From: Thiodiazotropha sp040507035
GTDB taxonomy: Bacteria > Pseudomonadota > Gammaproteobacteria > Chromatiales > Chromatiaceae
DNA: 64,000 nucleotides
Assembly: GCA_040507035.1 (NCBI GenBank)
Contig: JBEVVR010000103.1
Coordinates: forward strand, 1 to 64,000
Reading direction: 5' to 3'
In this document: one piece after another, positions 39,455 to 47,600 of the stretch
Position numbering within the stretch: the stretch's first letter is position 1
How the letters are laid out: each line of letters begins with the position of its first letter
Position numbers and translations under genes: made by a program
The notes under the pieces: model-generated
Told to the model about the DNA's origin: nothing
The model's database searches: none
Seen by the model: the letters and a program-made list of their open reading frames with translations, nothing else

Positions 39455-41803
39455 ATGTCTGCTTTGGAGGTGGCCGAACAGATCCGGGTCCAGGGTCTGG
39501 TGCAGGGGGTCGGCTTTCGCCCCGCTGTTTGGCGCCTGGCACGGGAGAATGGGCTGCGGGGTGCGGTTTGGAACGACAGCCAGGGCGTGGAGATCCATGT
39601 CTGTGGCGAGCAGACTCGAATCGATCACTTTTGCCAGCAATTGCTGTCACAACCCCCTCCCTTGGCACGCATCGACTCCCTGAAGCGCAATCCCGCTCAA
39701 CGACTCCCTGAACAGCTTGATTTCGTGATCACTGAAAGTCGTACAGGAAAGGTACAGACCGGAGTGGTTCCCGATGCGGCGACCTGTGATGCCTGTCGTG
39801 GGGAGATAGCCGATGCTGATAATCGACGCTATCGCTACCCCTTCACCAACTGCACCCACTGCGGGCCGCGTCTGACCATTGTCGAGGGCATACCCTACGA
39901 CCGCATCAATACCAGCATGCGCCACTTTCCCATGTGCCCAGCCTGTGAGGCGGAGTATGGCGATCCCGGGGACAGGCGCTTCCATGCCCAACCCAACGCC
40001 TGTCCGCTGTGCGGGCCAAAAGTCTGGCTCAGTGATGCCGCGGGCAGGGCGGTGGCTGCGGATTCGCAAACCCAGGATGCGATAGCGCTGGCTCAGCATC
40101 GTCTGGCCGAAGGTGTGATTCTCGCAATCAAGGGGATTGGCGGTTTTCATCTCGCCTGTGATGCGAGCAACGAAGCAGCGGTTGCCCGTCTACGCGAGCG
40201 CAAGGGGCGCTACCACAAGCCCTTTGCCTTGATGGCGAGGGATTGTTCCGTTATCAGACACCATTGTCGGCTCGCCGACCAAGAAGAGGAGCTGCTGAAA
40301 GCCCCGGCTGCGCCGATCCTTCTCCTTCCCCGTAAACCAACCTGTACACTGCCTGAGAATATCGCGCCGAAACAGACAGCGCTTGGCTTCATGTTGCCCT
40401 ATTCACCACTGCACCATCTACTGCTGGCCTCCTGGGAGACACCCCTGGTGATGACAAGCGGCAACCGTGTCGAAGAGCCACAATGCATCGACAACCGGGA
40501 GGCGGCGCAGCGCCTAGAGCCATTGGCCGATCTCTTTCTTCTGCATGACAGGGAGATCATCAACCGGGTCGACGACTCGGTGGTCCGGGTTATGGACGGC
40601 AAACCCAGAGTGCTGCGGCGTGCCAGGGGTTATGCACCAACGCCCATCAGGCTCCCGCAAGGATTCGATCGGGCCCCGCCACTGCTCGCCCTCGGCGGTG
40701 AGCTGAAGAATACCTTCTGCCTGACCCGGGAGGGGGAGGCGATGCTCTCCCAACATATCGGTGATCTGGAGAATCTGATCTCCTATCAGGACTATTTGAA
40801 GAATCTGACGCTCTACGGGAAGCTGTTTGAGCATCGGCCGCAACTGCTGGTCGCCGACCTGCATCCCAACTATCGCTCCACTCAACATGGCGGGAATCTG
40901 AGTGGGGAACTGGGAGTGGAACTGATTCAAGTGCAACATCACCATGCCCATATAGCCAGTGTGCTGGCGGAGAACGATTGGCCGTTGCAGGGTGGCAAGG
41001 TGCTTGGGATCGCCCTTGACGGATCGGGATATGGTGGCGACGGCACAATCTGGGGTGGAGAGTTTCTGCTTGCCGACTATGTCGACTATCGGCGTGTCGC
41101 TTGGCTGACTCCCATACCCTTGCCCGGGGGCACACAGGCGATCCTGCAGCCTTGGCGAAACAGTTTCAGTCAATTGAATCACTACCTGGGCTGGCAGCAG
41201 GTAGCGGCGCAATGGGGGGATCTGGAGGCGATAGCGTGGATTTCGCAGCAGCCTGTGCAGGTGCTGGGGAAGATGATCGAATCCGACGTCAATTCACCCC
41301 TCAGCAGCTCCTGTGGGCGCCTCTTCGATGCCGTGGCGGCACTCTTGGGGATATGCCGCGAGTCGATCAGTTATGAGGGTCAGGCGGCAATCGAGCTCGA
41401 AGGTCTGGCCTCCGCCCACCGCAACAGCGGTTTGGCTCCCTATGGTCTCGAAACAAGGGTCGTCGCGGAAGGGTGCCAGCTCGATTGTTCAACCCTTTGG
41501 CTGAATCTCCTTGAAGCGCTGCGTGAGGGGCGTGACAAGGGGGAGATCGCATGGCGTTTTCATCTCGGTCTGGCACAGGGTCTGTGTGAGATGGCGGTGA
41601 AAACGGCACGCCAACACGGGCTCAAAACAGTCGCCCTTTCAGGGGGTGTTTTTCAAAACCTGACCCTGTTTGAACTTGTCAGCAAACAGCTGCGGGAGGC
41701 AGGGTTTCGAGTTTTGTCACATGCTCATGTCCCCGCCAACGATGGAGGCTTGGCCCTTGGTCAGGCCGCAATCGGCGCTGCAAGAAGCTTGATGTCGGAC
41801 TAA
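39455..41803 (+). CDS. hypF: Hydrogenase maturation carbamoyltransferase HypF
   Basis: 782 aa, complete. HypF converts carbamoyl phosphate into the carbamoyl-AMP/thiocarboxamide used to build the CN ligands of [NiFe]-hydrogenase. Domains in order: acylphosphatase (about 5-95, VQGVGFRPAVWRLA), two zinc fingers (CDAC..CTHC and CPAC..CPLC, about 110-190), YrdC-like (about 200-390), and the Kae1-like carbamoyltransferase with HHHAHIASVLAEN. No other hyp or hydrogenase structural gene is in the window, so it is separated from its partners or serves distant ones. ATG 39455 follows GAAGGT. Confidence 0.96.
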   Translation: MSALEVAEQIRVQGLVQGVGFRPAVWRLARENGLRGAVWNDSQGVEIHVCGEQTRIDHFCQQLLSQPPPLARIDSLKRNPAQRLPEQLDFVITESRTGKVQTGVVPDAATCDACRGEIADADNRRYRYPFTNCTHCGPRLTIVEGIPYDRINTSMRHFPMCPACEAEYGDPGDRRFHAQPNACPLCGPKVWLSDAAGRAVAADSQTQDAIALAQHRLAEGVILAIKGIGGFHLACDASNEAAVARLRERKGRYHKPFALMARDCSVIRHHCRLADQEEELLKAPAAPILLLPRKPTCTLPENIAPKQTALGFMLPYSPLHHLLLASWETPLVMTSGNRVEEPQCIDNREAAQRLEPLADLFLLHDREIINRVDDSVVRVMDGKPRVLRRARGYAPTPIRLPQGFDRAPPLLALGGELKNTFCLTREGEAMLSQHIGDLENLISYQDYLKNLTLYGKLFEHRPQLLVADLHPNYRSTQHGGNLSGELGVELIQVQHHHAHIASVLAENDWPLQGGKVLGIALDGSGYGGDGTIWGGEFLLADYVDYRRVAWLTPIPLPGGTQAILQPWRNSFSQLNHYLGWQQVAAQWGDLEAIAWISQQPVQVLGKMIESDVNSPLSSSCGRLFDAVAALLGICRESISYEGQAAIELEGLASAHRNSGLAPYGLETRVVAEGCQLDCSTLWLNLLEALREGRDKGEIAWRFHLGLAQGLCEMAVKTARQHGLKTVALSGGVFQNLTLFELVSKQLREAGFRVLSHAHVPANDGGLALGQAAIGAARSLMSD

Positions 41804-41839
41804 ATTTACTCATAGGAGATCTTAATTACCGAGGTCGCC

Positions 41840-42913
41840 ATGAAGACCTATTTTCCCACCAGCTATTGGCACAAAATCGATGATCAGCGGGTTCAATGCG
41901 ATCTCTGTCCGCGCTATTGCCGGATCAAGGAGGGGAAGCAGGGATTCTGTTATGTCAGGGAAAACCATCAGGGAGCCATCGTGCTGAATACCTACGGTAG
42001 ATCGAGTGGTTTCTGTATCGATCCCATTGAAAAAAAGCCGCTCAATCACTTTTTGCCGGGCACCCCGGTGTTTTCATTTGGTACCGCCGGTTGCAATCTG
42101 GCCTGCAAGTTCTGTCAGAACTGGGATATCAGCAAATCCCGGGAGATGGATACCCTGGCCGACCAGGCATCGCCCGAGGCCATTGCGCAAACAGCGCATC
42201 AACTGGGTTGCAGGAGTGTTGCCTATACCTATAACGACCCGGTGATCTTCCATGAATACGCAGTGGATGTGGCCCAGGCCTGCTCTGAGCTCGACATCAA
42301 GTCGGTCGCGGTAACCGCGGGCTATGTCTGCGCAGAGCCGCGAGCGGAGTTCTATCGCCATATACATGCTGCCAACGTGGATTTGAAGGCCTTCGACGAG
42401 AGCTTCTACCACAAGTTGACCGGTGCCCATCTGCAACCGGTTCTCGAGACCCTGAAATATCTGCAACAGGAGACCGATGTCTGGGTAGAGATAACGACCC
42501 TGTTAATCCCCGGAGAGAATGACTCGGATCGGGAGCTTAACCAGCTTAGCCAGTGGGTTGTGGATAACCTTGGGGTGGAAGTGCCCCTGCATTTCACCGC
42601 CTTTCATCCCGACTGGAAGATGCGTGATCATCCACCCACCCCCCATGTCACCCTCAGCCGGGCGCGTAAAATAGCCTTAAACAACGGTGTGCGCTACGCC
42701 TACGTGGGTAATGTGCATGATAGCCGAGAGTCGAGCACCTGGTGCCACCATTGCGGTAGTCTCCTGATCGAGAGGGATTGGTATGAGCTGGGGGAATGGC
42801 ATCTCGACGATCATGGCTGTTGTCGCCATTGCGGCAGTCGTGTAGCCGGTCTTTTCGAACCAGGTCCAGGTACATGGGGGAGCAGGCGGCAGGCGGTCAG
42901 GATGAGTTATTAA
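41840..42913 (+). CDS. amrS: AmmeMemoRadiSam system radical SAM enzyme
   Basis: 357-aa radical SAM protein of the PflA-like AmrS group. The 4Fe-4S ligands are C85, C89 and C92 in GCNLACKFCQNWD. The N-terminus has extra Cys pairs (CDLCPRYC) and the C-terminus a zinc-ribbon-like CHHCGS..CCRHCGS. The motifs TYNDPVIFHEYA and NVDLKAFDESFYHKLTGAHL are family-specific. It lies 36 nt after hypF and 103 nt before the MEMO gene, so hypF-amrS-amrB may be one transcript. The substrate is unknown. Confidence 0.94.
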   Translation: MKTYFPTSYWHKIDDQRVQCDLCPRYCRIKEGKQGFCYVRENHQGAIVLNTYGRSSGFCIDPIEKKPLNHFLPGTPVFSFGTAGCNLACKFCQNWDISKSREMDTLADQASPEAIAQTAHQLGCRSVAYTYNDPVIFHEYAVDVAQACSELDIKSVAVTAGYVCAEPRAEFYRHIHAANVDLKAFDESFYHKLTGAHLQPVLETLKYLQQETDVWVEITTLLIPGENDSDRELNQLSQWVVDNLGVEVPLHFTAFHPDWKMRDHPPTPHVTLSRARKIALNNGVRYAYVGNVHDSRESSTWCHHCGSLLIERDWYELGEWHLDDHGCCRHCGSRVAGLFEPGPGTWGSRRQAVRMSY

Positions 42914-42914
42914 C

Positions 42915-42994
42915 AAGTTTTGAGTTATTAGTTTTGAGTTGATGGATTGGTTTCGCTCATGACTTATTGATTAGGTCTTAACAACTCAAAACTA
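42915..42994. repeat. Inverted-repeat element B (TTTTGAGTT family)
   Basis: Starting 1 nt after the amrS stop, TTTTGAGTT occurs twice in tandem (42918-42926 and 42932-42940). The 13-nt arm TAGTTTTGAGTTG (42929-42941) is repeated inverted at 42982-42994, with about 40 bp between. The 27-nt stretch 42918-42944 matches element A at 23 of 27 positions. Like element A it abuts a stop codon inside an operon and has no coding content. Confidence 0.7.
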
Positions 42995-43016
42995 GCATAG
43001 TATCGAGGTGGTTTTT

Positions 43017-43817
43017 ATGACGATGATCAGAGAGCCAGCAGTATCAGATCTTTTCTATCCCGGCGATGCGGATAGCCTGGAGTCGATGGTGCATGGGTAT
43101 CTTGATGCGGTGGCTGTAGAGGGGAATCCGCCAAAGGCTTTGATAGTCCCCCATGCCGGCTTTATCTACTCCGGGCCCATTGCCGCCAGTGCCTATGCCA
43201 GGTTGGCTGAGGTAGCCGGCCGCATCAAACAGGTGGTGCTGCTGGGGCCGTCTCATCGGGTCCCCTTCTTGGGATTGGCTGTCACCGAAGCCGACTACTT
43301 CCGTACGCCCTTGGGGGACATTGCAATAAACCGGCAGGCACTCGAGGCCCTGCAGCAGTTGCCTCAGGTCGTTCGCCTCGAGGCGGCGCATGCCCAGGAG
43401 CACTCCCTGGAAGTACAGCTGCCATTCCTGCAGAGTGTATTGCATGACTTCGACCTGATACCGCTGGTGGTGGGGGATGCCTCAGGTGATCAGGTTGCAG
43501 AGGTTCTGGCGCAGGTTTGGGGTGGAGAGGAGACCCTGATCGTGATCAGCTCGGACCTCAGCCACTATCATGACTATGCCACAGCACAGCGCATGGACAG
43601 GGCGACCAGTGACGCAATCCTTGCCCTGCATCCAGAAGACCTCGGCTATGAGGATGCCTGTGGCCGCATCCCGGTGCAGGGCTTGCTGCTGCAGGCGAGG
43701 CGCCAGGGCCTGCAGGGTGAGTTGATCGATCTGCGCAACTCCGGTGATACCGCGGGCAGCAGGGATCAGGTGGTTGGCTATGGCGCCTATGCCTTCAGTG
43801 GCTCCGGGGCTGCGTGA
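43017..43817 (+). CDS. amrB: AmmeMemoRadiSam system protein B (MEMO family)
   Basis: 266-aa MEMO-family protein related to non-haem-iron dioxygenases. Conserved stretches are IVPHAGFIYSGPIAASAYA, LLGPSHRVPF, AHAQEHSLEVQLPFLQ and SDLSHYHDYATA, which supply the metal-binding histidines. Start ATG 43017 has GAGG 8 nt upstream; a GTG three codons earlier is less likely. Its stop overlaps the next gene's GTG (GTGA). The AMMECR1 partner is at 29856-30443. Confidence 0.93.
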   Translation: MTMIREPAVSDLFYPGDADSLESMVHGYLDAVAVEGNPPKALIVPHAGFIYSGPIAASAYARLAEVAGRIKQVVLLGPSHRVPFLGLAVTEADYFRTPLGDIAINRQALEALQQLPQVVRLEAAHAQEHSLEVQLPFLQSVLHDFDLIPLVVGDASGDQVAEVLAQVWGGEETLIVISSDLSHYHDYATAQRMDRATSDAILALHPEDLGYEDACGRIPVQGLLLQARRQGLQGELIDLRNSGDTAGSRDQVVGYGAYAFSGSGAA

Positions 43818-44470
43818 AACGTCTTTACAATCGGGATTCCAACACCGGACATATCGCTCGCTGGATTCAGTTCCAGGGGGCGCAACTCGCTGTGGAAAGG
43901 GCGCAGGCGGAGCGCTTTCTCAAGCGTTTGGATTCCCGGGATCGTGAATTCTCATTCCGTACCTTTTCTGATAGTGCCTATACCCGTTTAAGCGCTCGAG
44001 ATCCCCTGCAACAGGAGATGCATGGCTCCCTCGATGCCTGCTGGCATCGTCTTGTGGCCCTCAATCGCCAGGGAGCGGTAATCGCCGTCACCATCAACCA
44101 AACCAATGGAAAGGGGAGGCGCAGTAGCGATATCCGTCGGGTCAGAGCCCTGTTTTTGGATGATGATAACGGACTCGATCCGAAAGGACTCCCCCTCAAG
44201 CCGCATATACAGGTGGCAACCTCGGCTGGACACAATCACTACTATTGGTTGGTTGAGGGCCTGCCGCTGCAACGCTTCTCATCCTGTCAGCAACAGCTGG
44301 CTGATCGTTATCAGGGCGATACCCGGGTGCAAGCCTTGAATCAGGCGATGCAACTCCCCGGTTTCTGGCGTCGTAAGCGGATTACCCAACCCCGGTTGCC
44401 CAGGATAGTGCAGATCAGCGACCATGATCCCTTTCGAGACTCTGAGTTGAAAAAACTGCTCAAACACTAA
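43814..44470 (+). CDS. RepB-type DNA primase-domain protein
   Basis: 218 aa resembling the RepB_primase domain of archaeo-eukaryotic-type primases. Features are the acidic strand RRVRALFLDDDN (about 108-119), VATSAGHNHYYWLVEG and GDTRVQALNQAMQLPGFWRRK. Such domains occur on plasmids and phages fused to helicases, but this one is alone and translationally coupled to amrB (GTGA overlap). No helicase, origin or other replication gene is near. It may be a relic of a mobile element or a nucleotidyltransferase recruited to this operon. Catalytic competence is not shown. Confidence 0.75.
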   Translation: MKRLYNRDSNTGHIARWIQFQGAQLAVERAQAERFLKRLDSRDREFSFRTFSDSAYTRLSARDPLQQEMHGSLDACWHRLVALNRQGAVIAVTINQTNGKGRRSSDIRRVRALFLDDDNGLDPKGLPLKPHIQVATSAGHNHYYWLVEGLPLQRFSSCQQQLADRYQGDTRVQALNQAMQLPGFWRRKRITQPRLPRIVQISDHDPFRDSELKKLLKH

Positions 44471-44604
44471 ATCCGCGCGAACTTAATGCTGAGCCAATGA
44501 AGAGTTAAGCTATTAAGCCATTTTTATTGGGGCAGGGCCCCACCATTAACACATCAACGAGGTTGTTTGATATCCGCGTAGGTCAGGGGGCGGTTTGCAG
44601 CAGA

Positions 44605-46224
44605 TCAATAGGGGCTGTAGTTATCCGGTATCAGTATCGTGGGCTTCTGTTGTACCCGGTCATCCAGGTAGGGATAGTCGATGGTGAAATGGAGTCCACG
44701 GCTCTCGCGACGGGATTGGGCCGAACGGATGATCATATCCGCGACATCAACCAGGTTACGCAGTTCCAGCAGGTCGATACTGACCCGGAAATTGCTGTAG
44801 TACTCGACGATCTCGCGACGTAACAGATCGATTCGCCGACAGGCCCTCATCAATCGTTTGTTGCTGCGTACTATGCCCACATAGTCCCACATGAAGTGGC
44901 GCAGTTCGTCCCAGTTGTGGGAGACCACGACCTCTTCATCGGGTTCGGTCACTCGGCTCTCGTCCCAGGGGGGTAGTGGGGGTGGTTCAGCTGTTTCTGC
45001 ATCCAGGGTATGGATATCCCGGGCGGCGAGATTGGCAAACACCAAACACTCCAAGAGAGAATTGCTGGCCATCCGATTGGCACCATGGAGGCCTGTATAG
45101 GCACTTTCACCAATGACATAGAGTCCAGCAATGTCGGTACGCGCCTGCTCGTCGGCCATCACACCCCCGCAGGTATAGTGGGCGGCAGGTACCACCGGTA
45201 ACGGCTGTTTGGTCATATCGATACCGAAATCGAGGCAGCGTTGGTAGATGGTGGGGAAGTGTTCCTGCACGAAATCGGCGGGTTTGTGGCTGATGTCCAG
45301 GTAGAGGCAATCGGCACCAATACGCTTCATCTCATGGTCGATGGCACGGGCGACGATGTCACGGGGCGCCAACTCCTCGCGCTCGTCGAAACGATGCATG
45401 AAACGACTGCCATCGGGAAGTTTCAATTGGCCACCTTCGCCCCGCACGGCTTCAGAGATGAGAAAACTCTTGGCCTCGGGATGGTAGAGGCAGGTGGGGT
45501 GGAACTGGATGAACTCCATATTGGCGACCCGGCATCCGGCCCGCCATGCCATGGCTATCCCATCCCCCGTGGCGACATCCGGGTTGCTGGTGTATTGATA
45601 GACTTTGCTCGCGCCACCCGTTGCCAGGACCACGAAGCGGGCAGCAAAGGTCTCTACATGGCTGTTTTTGTGGTCGAGGATGTAGGCCCCGTAGCAGCGT
45701 TTCTGCTGTTTCTCCTGACTGCGCTCGCTGGTGATCAGGTCAATCGCGATATGGTGTTCGTAGAGATCGATGTTGGACCTCGCCATGACCTGGGCCTGTA
45801 GCGTGGTTTCCACCTCTTTGCCGGTGGCGTCGGCGGCGTGGATGACACGCCGATGGGAGTGGCCACCCTCCCGGGTCAGGTGATAGCCGCTGCTGGAGGC
45901 TGAATTGTCGTCACGGGTGAAATTGACTCCTCCCTTGAGCAGCCAGTCGATGTTCATCGGACCATGCTCCACAACCAGCTGAACTATTTCTTCGTCACAG
46001 AGTCCCACCCCAGCGTCAAGAGTGTCTTTGACATGGGAGGCGATGCTGTCCTCTTCGTCCAGGACCGCGGATATTCCGCCCTGGGCATAGTAGGTATTGG
46101 TCTCTTCGAGCTCACGTTTGGAGACTATGGCTATTTTCAGGTGGCTGTCCAGGTGCAGGGCCAAGCTCAAACCGGCAGCGCCGCTGCCGATGATAAGAAC
46201 GTCATGCTGATAATCGGTAGTCAT
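44605..46224 (-). CDS. nadB: L-aspartate oxidase
   Basis: First step of de novo NAD synthesis: L-aspartate to iminoaspartate, using O2 or fumarate as acceptor; 539 aa, FAD flavoprotein. It has FAD-binding IIGSGAAGLSLALHL (about 11-25), TYYAQGGISAV, the substrate-loop region HTREGGHSHRR-like (TREGGHSHRRVIHA), and the GxxGL..ASNSLLE motif. The C-terminal helical domain is complete. It is the only gene in its transcript and lies divergent to rpoE, sharing a 180-bp regulatory region with an Fnr-like site. Confidence 0.96.
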   Translation of the reverse strand: MTTDYQHDVLIIGSGAAGLSLALHLDSHLKIAIVSKRELEETNTYYAQGGISAVLDEEDSIASHVKDTLDAGVGLCDEEIVQLVVEHGPMNIDWLLKGGVNFTRDDNSASSSGYHLTREGGHSHRRVIHAADATGKEVETTLQAQVMARSNIDLYEHHIAIDLITSERSQEKQQKRCYGAYILDHKNSHVETFAARFVVLATGGASKVYQYTSNPDVATGDGIAMAWRAGCRVANMEFIQFHPTCLYHPEAKSFLISEAVRGEGGQLKLPDGSRFMHRFDEREELAPRDIVARAIDHEMKRIGADCLYLDISHKPADFVQEHFPTIYQRCLDFGIDMTKQPLPVVPAAHYTCGGVMADEQARTDIAGLYVIGESAYTGLHGANRMASNSLLECLVFANLAARDIHTLDAETAEPPPLPPWDESRVTEPDEEVVVSHNWDELRHFMWDYVGIVRSNKRLMRACRRIDLLRREIVEYYSNFRVSIDLLELRNLVDVADMIIRSAQSRRESRGLHFTIDYPYLDDRVQQKPTILIPDNYSPY

Positions 46225-46298
46225 ATTTGCGGGGTCGGGTCGTTACGGTGATAATGCGCATCCAGATGTAGCGCATCCTAGCTTAATTTGCCATTTCG

Positions 46299-46312
46299 TT
46301 GAACTAGATCAA
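46299..46312. promoter_or_regulatory. Fnr-like site between nadB and rpoE
   Basis: TTGAACTAGATCAA matches the Fnr consensus TTGAT-N4-ATCAA at 9 of 10 positions. It could act on rpoE (a -10-like ACTAAT lies at 46335-46340, the class II distance) or on divergent nadB. NadB switches between oxygen and fumarate, which would make either link sensible. Confidence 0.4.
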
Positions 46313-46332
46313 TTTAAGCTGGAGGATCGCGA

Positions 46333-46359
46333 GAACTAATCAATACAGAGACTGTCAAT
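46333..46359 (+). promoter_or_regulatory. Sigma-E-type promoter of rpoE
   Basis: GAACTA (46333-46338), a 16-nt spacer and TCAAT (46355-46359) fit the sigma-E/AlgU consensus GAACTT-N16-TCAAA/TCTGA. Start of transcription would be about 46365, 40 nt before the rpoE ATG. Autoregulation of this sigma factor is well known. Confidence 0.6.
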
Positions 46360-46405
46360 GGGACTGTGCACAGGATGTGCCCGTCGCGAGGAGGTAAGGG
46401 CCCGG

Positions 46406-46984
46406 ATGGGCGAGCGGTTAATCGATCAGGAGCTCGTTGCACGAGTTCAACAGGGTGATAAAAAAGCGTTTGACCTGTTGGTGCTCAAATACCAGCAGAA
46501 GATCACCAATCTGATCTCACGCTATATCCGGGATCCTCATGAGGTGCTGGATGTGACCCAGGAGGCCTTTATCAAGGCCTATAGGGCTATCCCTAAGTTC
46601 CGGGGAGACAGTGCTTTTTACACCTGGCTCTATCGAATAGCCATCAACACGGCGAAAAACTACCTCGTGGCCCAGGGACGACGCCCCCCATCGGACGATG
46701 TGGAGGCCGAAGTGGCTGAACAAATGGACGTCGGGACGCGTCTAAAGGAGACAGGAACACCGGAGAATCATGTATTGACCGATGAGATCAGCATGACTGT
46801 ACAGAAGGCCATCGACGATCTGCCCGAGGATCTGCGTACAGCCATAGTCTTGCGAGAGCTCGAGGGTATGAGTTACGAGGAGATCGCCAACGCTATGTCC
46901 TGCCCGGTGGGGACTGTGCGTTCACGCATATTCAGGGCCCGTGAGGCGATCGACAAAAAACTGAGACCATTGTTAAAACCTTAA
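46406..46984 (+). CDS. rpoE: Extracytoplasmic sigma factor RpoE/AlgU
   Basis: 192-aa envelope-stress sigma factor. Region 2 has FRGDSAFYTWLYRIAINTAKNYLVAQGRRPP, almost identical to E. coli RpoE; region 4 is LPEDLRTAIVLRELEGMSYEEIANAM followed by CPVGTVRSRIFRAREAID. The ATG at 46406 matches the family start (MGERLIDQELV) and follows AGGAGGTAAGG. An ATG at 46358 overlaps the -10 box and is excluded. First gene of rpoE-rseA-rseB-rseC, with the periplasmic protease mucD after it. Confidence 0.95.
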   Translation: MGERLIDQELVARVQQGDKKAFDLLVLKYQQKITNLISRYIRDPHEVLDVTQEAFIKAYRAIPKFRGDSAFYTWLYRIAINTAKNYLVAQGRRPPSDDVEAEVAEQMDVGTRLKETGTPENHVLTDEISMTVQKAIDDLPEDLRTAIVLRELEGMSYEEIANAMSCPVGTVRSRIFRAREAIDKKLRPLLKP

Positions 46985-46994
46985 TGTCAGGCAT

Positions 46995-47591
46995 ATGAAG
47001 ATGACTGAGCAAGAGTTCGAAAGATTATCCGCACTGGTGGATGACGAGATTTCAGGACATGAAATTTCAGGAGAAATCAGCAAGCTGAAGAACAGCCAGG
47101 AGGGTCGGGATCTATGGTCACGCTACCATCTGATTGGAGATGCGATGCGGAATGAACTTGGCCAAATCCATGACGGCGAGATGGCGCGTTCCATTAGTCA
47201 GCAGCTTGAAAATGAACCGGTGGTACTGGCTCCCACCGCACTGAAACGACGGATTCCGATCAGGAAACGAACATTGACAGGGGTGGCGGTTGCAGCCTCA
47301 CTGGCCGCTGTGGCCGTGGTCATGGCACCGCAGATGATCAATCCGGGGAGTTCCGAAGCACCCGGTCAGTTGGTCTCGAGCAACCAGCTTGAGCAACGCA
47401 ATCAACAGCAAGCGAGCAGAACTATCTATGTGGCCGAAGACGGCACCCGCTGGAAACTGTTGAAGAAGCCCAAGGTTGAATCCCGCTTGAATGCCTATTT
47501 GTTGAATCACCAGGATCTTTCGCCATCAAGTAATATAAAGGGTATTATGCCCTATGCCACATTTGTCAGCTATGATGAGAACAAGCAGTAA
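46995..47591 (+). CDS. rseA: Anti-sigma-E factor RseA/MucA
   Basis: 198-aa inner-membrane anti-sigma factor. The N-terminal sigma-binding domain (about 1-75: EFERLSALVDDEISGHEI, DLWSRYHLIGDAMRNE) is typical. One membrane segment follows at about 94-111 (LTGVAVAASLAAVAVVMA). The periplasmic domain would be cut by DegS-type protease during stress. It lies 10 nt after rpoE. The periplasmic tail ends without a clear YVF-type degron; the last residues are SYDENKQ, so the trigger sensing may differ. Confidence 0.9.
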   Translation: MKMTEQEFERLSALVDDEISGHEISGEISKLKNSQEGRDLWSRYHLIGDAMRNELGQIHDGEMARSISQQLENEPVVLAPTALKRRIPIRKRTLTGVAVAASLAAVAVVMAPQMINPGSSEAPGQLVSSNQLEQRNQQQASRTIYVAEDGTRWKLLKKPKVESRLNAYLLNHQDLSPSSNIKGIMPYATFVSYDENKQ

Positions 47592-47600
47592 AGACTGGTG

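Noticed and set aside
44529..44541. GGGGC-AGG-GCCCC hairpin after the primase-domain gene
   Set aside because: The stem is short and not followed by a T-run on either strand, so a terminator is not supported.
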